From: Planctomycetota bacterium
GTDB taxonomy: Bacteria; Planctomycetota; Phycisphaerae; WQYP01; JAJZKY01
Length of the DNA: 10,860 nucleotides
NCBI GenBank assembly: GCA_021803885.1
Contig: JAJZKY010000098.1
Span: 1-10,860 of the forward strand
Direction of reading: 5' to 3'
Part shown: positions 6,427 to 10,860 of the stretch, piece after piece
How the letters are laid out: each line of letters begins with the position of its first letter
How positions within the stretch are numbered: position 1 is the first letter of the stretch
Notes under the pieces: model-generated
What the model was told of the DNA's origin: nothing
Databases searched by the model: none
Seen by the model: only the letters and a program-made list of their open reading frames with translations
Made by a program: the position numbers and the translations under genes

Positions 6427-9057
6427 TCAGTGCGGCAGCGAGTGCACCGCAATCATGCCGTTGGCTTTCATGATGATCCGGCCGTCGTGGATTAATTCGG
6501 TATGGCCAAGCATAACCCGTACATCATAGAGCACGCCATCAATGGGGATATTCTGAAGATGTATCTTTTCGTTCAACGTTCCGTTGAGGGCAATTTTGCC
6601 ATCGGGCCGGATGTCGCAAATATCCTCCAATCCCATCAGACACAGAAGCGGTGCCCATGTGCAATGCGATATACCCGAACCTTGGCCGGTAAAATAATAA
6701 TTTTCATTCCAGGTATGGGAGGCTCGCCAGTTGCGCATAAAAAGCGCCACGCTTTTCGCCGCCACGCTGTTGAGCAATCGGGCTGAGGCGTAACGCTTCA
6801 GTCCCTGGAACAGCAGATAATTGGTGGCCGCCCAGATTTTTCCGCGCCAGTAACTCTGCTGCTTAAACGTCGGGCTATCCCGGGGAGTGGTGGGAAATAC
6901 ATAATGACCCCAGAATTTACGCCGACTCTGCAGGACTGCCAGCATTTTTGCGGCCATGGCCTTGGTGGGTGCTCCGATGATCATGGGGTAGAAATTCGTG
7001 GGGGAAATCTGCGTGGAGAAAATGCGTTTGGATGCGCCCGCCGGTTGCCATCGCAACTGCACCATGGCTCCACCTCGCAGGCGTCGATATTCCAGTTTGA
7101 TCGCATAGGCATGGCCTGCCCGAAGGTGAATAACCGGACCGACGTAGCGGGTTACGGATTTGACCTTCCAATGATTGATCAGCAGTTTTCCATTTATCCA
7201 TAACCTGGCACCCGCGATAGATGGCAGGAAGCCCGGCGGTGAGGTGAGCACAAAGGGGTATGTGAGATTAAGAATCAGACGGTAATTTCCGGTGGTATGC
7301 GGCGTGAGAAAGCCCCGCCATCGCACGGTCATGGGCGAATGTGACATTTGCCCCCCAAAGGCCGGAGCAGGTGGAAACGAAAACCAGTTGAAATCCACTG
7401 CCTGATCCACGCGCGTCAGCAGCAGATGGTTAAAATCGGTGCCTCGATAATACTGACCTTCAATACCCGGTTTGCCGTCGGCCAGGCTGTAATCCCTGCA
7501 GGGAATGGGCAGGTCCGCCGCCTGCGGCTTTAGGAAGCGGTTCTCATACATACCCACCTTTGGATTCCACAGCAAACGGTTGATGCGACGGATCATCGCC
7601 TGCTTCTGCCTCAGAAAATGGGCCGCGCTTTCCGGCTTTCCAATTGCGGCAGCAATGCGAGCTAGATATCCGGCATCCGCAGCCCAGAGACTGTTAAGGC
7701 CGACGTCATCAAGTTCCATGGTTTGAGTCGTGGGATCAATGCGGGCATTGTCATACATGGGGCTGTCGTCCATGCCGCTCTCCGGGGCGTTGCGATACCC
7801 CAGCAAACCATTTTTGTCGACATCACGAAATGGCAAGCCGGTCGCGGGATTGGTGGAGAACCACCAGTTGTGCCATTTCACCAGCTTGGGATAAATCGCC
7901 CGTAGAAAGCCAATATCCGGATCGCGCTGATAAAGCTTCCAGACACACATTGCGGAGATCGGAGGCTGGGCGCGATTCGGCGTTCCAGGACCATTTCCGA
8001 AATAGTTCTGTAACATACCGCTTGCGAGTTGACCTGCGAATACGAGACGAATGGTCTGTCGACTCCGGTAAGGATGGGCAATGGCCCCCTGCAGGGCCGC
8101 AAAAAAGCTATCCCATTCAAACACCATCTGTCCCCCCGACAAACTCAACCTCCGCATGGCCACATATCCGGTGATCTTGGTGTGCGGGCTGTAGATACGG
8201 GCAAAACTTAAATCGCGGTTAATCGGCTTAAGGAAATTGCCCCAACTTCCGCGGGCGACAACACGCGTGGCATCGTAGCGACGACGGGCGGCGGCGATAA
8301 TGGCGGGGGCGTCTTTGACATTCCTCAGCGAGCCGATTCCGGCGGCAAAATAAATGCTTACATCGGGCTTTAGATTAAATACCAACGCACTGTAGGCCCC
8401 CGTGCGAGCGGCGCTGCCACTATCGTTCTGTACGTGCTTCGCCAAAGCCGCATGATGGGAGGCACTGATTTCGACTCTCGGGATTGGGTTTGTAACCATC
8501 TGCCAGCGGGCGACAACTTTGCCGTCCTGCATTCCAGCACCATTCATTCGGTCGCCAGTTACGAAATATCGAGTCGGAAACTCAGGCCAGGATGGGGTGG
8601 CTTCCAATGCAATTCGTATCGGCCGGGAAGATTTCAGTTGCCCGACAATCGATGTGCCGGTCCGGCTCCAACGAAGTTGCACGCGTGCCGCGCCCGCCTG
8701 CCAAATCAGACGGTTGTACCAGCCACCGGCCGCCCAAGGTCCGTACCCTTTCATGTCCGCCACAAAAGCGCGATAACCATCCCGCAAGTGCCCGTTTTGA
8801 AGCCAGCCGATACGCAATAAAAATGCGGCGTGCTGATTCACAACAAAAACGATACCGTTCGGCGCCCCCGGATAAAACGGACCGATTTGAACGCTCTGTC
8901 CCGCCCGGACGTGGACCGGGGCCGTGCCGGAAGGAGCTGCCCCACCGGTCGAATCTACGCTGGCCGCAAAAGTGTTTTGCGAATACCCGGACAACCCGCC
9001 GGGCAAAACGAACACCAGCAGGCCCAACATCGTTACTCGTGCAATCCGGGATATCAT
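6427..9057 (-). CDS. Predicted secreted GH63-like (alpha/alpha)6 glycoside hydrolase with an internal PA14 domain
   Basis: The product is 876 residues with a Sec-type signal peptide: MISRIARVTM, then a hydrophobic core GLLVFVL and a likely cleavage near residues 24-32. Residues about 35-290 form a beta-rich N-terminal region. The catalytic part shows FEWDSFFAAL (about 313-322, candidate general acid Asp316), ESGMDDSPMYD (426-436), SYWRGKIWAATNYLLFQGL (about 735-753) and TWNENYYFTGQGSG (782-795, candidate base Glu785), all typical of GH63/GH37-related enzymes. A PA14 domain (about 531-673; IEGQYYRGTDF, RWRGFLTPHTTGNYRL, LWINGKLLINHW) interrupts the barrel, which resumes at SPTNFYPMIIGAPT. PA14 modules often bind glycans, so this probably acts on polysaccharide or oligosaccharide outside the cytoplasm; the substrate cannot be read. 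The ATG at 9057 is preferred to a TTG at 9093 because GGAG lies upstream at good spacing and the signal peptide then starts properly. No transporter or other glycosidase lies nearby. Confidence 0.85.
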   Translation of the reverse strand: MISRIARVTMLGLLVFVLPGGLSGYSQNTFAASVDSTGGAAPSGTAPVHVRAGQSVQIGPFYPGAPNGIVFVVNQHAAFLLRIGWLQNGHLRDGYRAFVADMKGYGPWAAGGWYNRLIWQAGAARVQLRWSRTGTSIVGQLKSSRPIRIALEATPSWPEFPTRYFVTGDRMNGAGMQDGKVVARWQMVTNPIPRVEISASHHAALAKHVQNDSGSAARTGAYSALVFNLKPDVSIYFAAGIGSLRNVKDAPAIIAAARRRYDATRVVARGSWGNFLKPINRDLSFARIYSPHTKITGYVAMRRLSLSGGQMVFEWDSFFAALQGAIAHPYRSRQTIRLVFAGQLASGMLQNYFGNGPGTPNRAQPPISAMCVWKLYQRDPDIGFLRAIYPKLVKWHNWWFSTNPATGLPFRDVDKNGLLGYRNAPESGMDDSPMYDNARIDPTTQTMELDDVGLNSLWAADAGYLARIAAAIGKPESAAHFLRQKQAMIRRINRLLWNPKVGMYENRFLKPQAADLPIPCRDYSLADGKPGIEGQYYRGTDFNHLLLTRVDQAVDFNWFSFPPAPAFGGQMSHSPMTVRWRGFLTPHTTGNYRLILNLTYPFVLTSPPGFLPSIAGARLWINGKLLINHWKVKSVTRYVGPVIHLRAGHAYAIKLEYRRLRGGAMVQLRWQPAGASKRIFSTQISPTNFYPMIIGAPTKAMAAKMLAVLQSRRKFWGHYVFPTTPRDSPTFKQQSYWRGKIWAATNYLLFQGLKRYASARLLNSVAAKSVALFMRNWRASHTWNENYYFTGQGSGISHCTWAPLLCLMGLEDICDIRPDGKIALNGTLNEKIHLQNIPIDGVLYDVRVMLGHTELIHDGRIIMKANGMIAVHSLPH

Positions 9058-9146
9058 AACGGACTCCGATTCTTTATTGGCCCTGAAAATCAACCGATAT
9101 GTCCGGCTTTACGCAACACACTCGACGGCCAAGAGAGCATCTTACA

Positions 9147-9178
9147 GTCCATACTGACATCTGCCATTCCAGATGGAC
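9147..9178. repeat. Overlapping inverted repeats in the divergent spacer
   Basis: A perfect 6-bp inverted repeat, CATCTG (9158-9163) and CAGATG (9170-9175) with loop CCATTC, overlaps a second pair, GTCCAT (9147-9152) and ATGGAC (9173-9178). The two pairings exclude each other. The site sits near the middle of the 283-bp spacer between the divergent glycosidase and wrbA genes, about 90 bp from each start region. It could be an operator for a dimeric regulator, but no regulator gene is nearby. Confidence 0.3.
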
Positions 9179-9237
9179 GTGAATAACCATACATTCCGCG
9201 TTCCGCACACCTTATCCGCCGCCGCAGCCGCCCGCCG

Positions 9238-9251
9238 CACCCACGCGGGTG
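9238..9251. repeat. Small hairpin upstream of the wrbA promoter
   Basis: CACCC (9238-9242) and GGGTG (9247-9251) flank a four-base loop. It ends 18 bases before the proposed wrbA -35 box. It has no T-tract, and its function is unknown. Confidence 0.25.
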
Positions 9252-9269
9252 AATTCCCTTTGAGTGAAG

Positions 9270-9298
9270 TTGACGAAACCGGAGAAAAGGTATAGCAT
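9270..9298 (+). promoter_or_regulatory. Sigma-70-type promoter candidate for wrbA
   Basis: TTGACG at 9270-9275 matches the -35 consensus at five of six bases. Downstream, TATAGC (9291-9296, 15-bp spacer) and TAGCAT (9293-9298, 17-bp spacer) are alternative -10 boxes. Transcription would begin near 9303-9306, giving a leader of about 35 bases. The leader contains the strong ribosome-binding site AAGGAG (9329-9334), six bases before the ATG. Confidence 0.6.
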
Positions 9299-9340
9299 TA
9301 AACTAAATGGTGGTGCGATTGGTTTTTTAAGGAGTTCGCC

Positions 9341-9961
9341 ATGTCAACAAAAATTTATGTCGTGTTTTACAGTATGTACGGCCACATCTGGCAGATGGCG
9401 GAAGCCATTGCCGCAGGGGCACGCGAAGTTGGCGGGACGGATGTGAAGGTATTCCGCGTGCCGGAAACCATCCCTGCCGATGTTCTTGAAAAGCATGGCG
9501 CTGCGGCGGCACAAAAAGCCTTCGCTCACATCCCCGTCATCAATCCATCCCAACTTACCGAAGCGGACGCCATCATTTTCGGCACGCCGACGCGATTCGG
9601 AAATATGGCCGGACAGATGCGAACTTTTTTGGATCAGACCGGCCAGATATGGGCGACCGGCGGATTGATCGGCAAGGTTGGCAGCGTGTTTACCAGCACG
9701 GCATCGCAGCATGGCGGCCAGGAAACCACCATTACCAGTTTTCATACCACGCTCCTGCATCATGGCATGGTGATTGTGGGTGTGCCTTATTCCGAGCAGA
9801 AACTGCTGGCCATGGATCAGGTCACCGGCGGAACGCCCTACGGTGCTACCACCCTCGCCGGCGCAAAGGGTGACCGCAGTCCCAGCGAGAATGAATTGGC
9901 CATTGCCCGCTTCCAAGGGAAGCATGTAGCGCAGATTACGGCCAAACTGGCGGCAAAATAA
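9341..9961 (+). CDS. wrbA: NAD(P)H:quinone oxidoreductase, WrbA family
   Basis: WrbA is a cytoplasmic FMN enzyme that reduces quinones by two electrons, avoiding semiquinone radicals, and is usually linked to oxidative stress or stationary phase. The 206-residue length is normal for the family. Visible signatures are the FMN phosphate-binding loop [18 protein letters not shown] (10-27), [20 protein letters not shown] (81-100), [20 protein letters not shown] (111-130), [16 protein letters not shown] (136-151), [12 protein letters not shown] (163-174) and the C-terminal [18 protein letters not shown] (180-197). The start is well supported by AAGGAG six bases upstream and by family alignment at [11 protein letters not shown]. 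It is monocistronic with its own promoter, is transcribed divergently from the glycosidase, and converges on the next gene with a 32-bp gap. Nothing is missing or unusual. Confidence 0.97.
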   Translation: MSTKIYVVFYSMYGHIWQMAEAIAAGAREVGGTDVKVFRVPETIPADVLEKHGAAAAQKAFAHIPVINPSQLTEADAIIFGTPTRFGNMAGQMRTFLDQTGQIWATGGLIGKVGSVFTSTASQHGGQETTITSFHTTLLHHGMVIVGVPYSEQKLLAMDQVTGGTPYGATTLAGAKGDRSPSENELAIARFQGKHVAQITAKLAAK

Positions 9962-9993
9962 AGCGGAGAACGGGTGGTGCCGTCGGTGGACCG

Positions 9994-10713
9994 TCAGCTC
10001 GCCTCGATGGATCGGCGGATTTCCGGATTCAGCCATATCTTGGACCACGCCGGTGTGATGCCGATCATATCGAGCACGATCAGATAGGTGATCGGATCGT
10101 GCAGAATCTCGAGGGATGCGCCCGGTTGCAGCAATTCTTCCGTTTTGATTCCCTCCCCCCGCTTGGCGAGCTCCGTAAGAATCTGCGCCGCCGGCGCCGG
10201 GTTGAACTCTTTGATGGACCGGTACACCCGCAACTGAATGGCCGCCCGCGCCAGAATTCGGGCCCAATAAACTGGCAGGCGCATGAGAATTCCCACCGGG
10301 GCATCATCATGGAGCAGGTCGAGTCCTATCGGAACGTAAAAAAAGGGGACCATCTTTGGCTGCCGGATAATATCCGCCGGCGGTTTATGCTGAGCGCCTT
10401 GATAAAGAAACAACCCCGTTTGATATTCCGACCGAAACGCCCACCCCACCATGCCCAGATAGATGCCATAGATCAGCAAAAGCAGAATCACCGCCAGTGC
10501 ATCCCGCTGTGCGTGAGTTGTGGTGGCAATGACAAATACGACCAGCAGATAACCGAAACAGATCGCGATGACAAAACCGATCAGCGGCATGAGCAACATA
10601 CCCACCGCACCAAAAACGGCGCGGGCGATAACGCCCCCGACCAATCTCCGACGTCGAAGAGCCATCCGCCGCAGCCAGAACTCAAGTTGTAATGGCGCCG
10701 AATTTTGCTCCAT
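9994..10713 (-). CDS. Membrane protein of unknown function with a winged-helix-like C-terminal tail
   Basis: I do not recognise a named family. The 239-residue product starts with a short polar segment and a basic cluster (LRRMALRRRR, 14-23), which suggests a cytoplasmic N-terminus. Hydrophobic segments follow at about 27-63, long enough for two helices, and about 72-93. The rest (about 95-239) is soluble and contains LPVYWARILARAAIQLRVYR, then AAQILTELAKRGEGIKTEEL (175-194) and a tail ending WSKIWLNPEIRRSIEAS. The helix pattern and the final hairpin-like SKIWLNPEIRR suggest a winged-helix-like module, which is inference only. The ATG at 10713 has GAGGGG about seven bases upstream. The gene starts 21 bp after the stop of the preceding gene, so the two are probably co-transcribed, and their C-termini align with each other. 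Confidence 0.8.
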   Translation of the reverse strand: MEQNSAPLQLEFWLRRMALRRRRLVGGVIARAVFGAVGMLLMPLIGFVIAICFGYLLVVFVIATTTHAQRDALAVILLLLIYGIYLGMVGWAFRSEYQTGLFLYQGAQHKPPADIIRQPKMVPFFYVPIGLDLLHDDAPVGILMRLPVYWARILARAAIQLRVYRSIKEFNPAPAAQILTELAKRGEGIKTEELLQPGASLEILHDPITYLIVLDMIGITPAWSKIWLNPEIRRSIEAS

Positions 10714-10734
10714 GCGAATCCCCTCGTCGATACG

Positions 10735-10860
10735 CTAAACGGGGTCGGGTGTAATGCCGCAATCCAGCAGGACCTGATCGACAATTTTTCGCTGATCGGT
10801 ACCGAACCAAACGCGAGATCCGTCCGCCTTCATGTCCACCCAGCCGAGTTGCCGCAGATA
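10735..10860 (-). CDS. C-terminal end of an unrecognised protein, 5' partial
   Basis: An open minus-strand frame enters at the right edge and ends at TAG (10735-10737), giving 41 residues that begin YLRQLGWVDMKADGSRVWFG and end LLDCGITPDPV. It lies 21 bp upstream of the membrane-protein gene in the same direction, and the next gene's ribosome-binding site falls in this short gap, which favours an operon. The tail aligns without gaps to the end of that neighbour (YL..L, then SRVWF against SKIWL, then RK against RR). It is too short for a functional call. Confidence 0.65.
   Translation of the reverse strand, partial: YLRQLGWVDMKADGSRVWFGTDQRKIVDQVLLDCGITPDPV

Noticed and set aside
9058..9093. 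A TTG start at 9093 for the glycosidase, adding 12 residues
   Set aside because: The ATG at 9057 has a well-placed GGAG and gives a normal signal peptide. The extension would place polar charged residues before it.
9344..10267. A 307-codon minus-strand frame covering wrbA
   Set aside because: It is antisense to all of wrbA and overlaps the membrane-protein gene in another frame. Both of those genes have good starts and family or membrane signatures.
1..10860. CRISPR arrays, toxin-antitoxin pairs, retron or phage defence genes
   Set aside because: I saw no direct-repeat/spacer pattern and no proteins of those families on either strand.

Overview
This window looks like ordinary chromosomal DNA of a moderately GC-rich bacterium, with no phage, CRISPR array, defence island or conjugative element. 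The best lineage guess is Planctomycetota, possibly Phycisphaerae-like. That guess rests on a large secreted glycosidase carrying a PA14 domain, a CarB about 80 residues longer than the E. coli enzyme, and an Fe-S assembly protein fused to a DUF59 domain. It is an inference, not a demonstration. Shine-Dalgarno sites are usable in front of several genes.

Layout. Positions 2-619 (+) hold the 3' part of a fusion of an IscA/SufA-like domain with a SufT/MIP18-type DUF59 domain. It converges on an HD-GYP protein with a decayed N-terminal HD half (684-2093, -). About 215 bp of hairpin-rich non-coding DNA then separates this from carB (2309-5776, -), the carbamoyl-phosphate synthase large subunit; carA is not present. 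Between carB and the next gene is about 650 bp of non-coding DNA with a frameshifted, truncated IS1634-type transposase remnant (5938-6214, -) and a GC-rich inverted repeat. Positions 6427-9057 (-) encode a predicted secreted GH63-like glycosidase with a PA14 domain inserted in its catalytic barrel. A 283-bp divergent spacer carries a good wrbA promoter. wrbA (9341-9961, +) converges on a two-gene unit reading leftward: a membrane protein of unknown function (9994-10713, -) and the end of another unrecognised gene (10735 to the window edge, -).

How the genes relate. They do not form one pathway. They represent Fe-S cluster maturation, probable cyclic-di-GMP signalling, pyrimidine/arginine precursor synthesis, secreted carbohydrate degradation and quinone detoxification. 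The only likely operon visible is the pair at the right edge, with a 21-bp gap and C-termini that align to each other without gaps.

The points most worth a second look are: (1) the A-type carrier domain has lost its usual cysteine ligands and is fused to DUF59; (2) a PA14 module is inserted inside an (alpha/alpha)6 glycosidase; (3) the two adjacent right-edge genes share a C-terminal module; (4) the IS remnant and inverted repeat sit just upstream of carB. I did not find convincing evidence of a wholly new multi-gene system.
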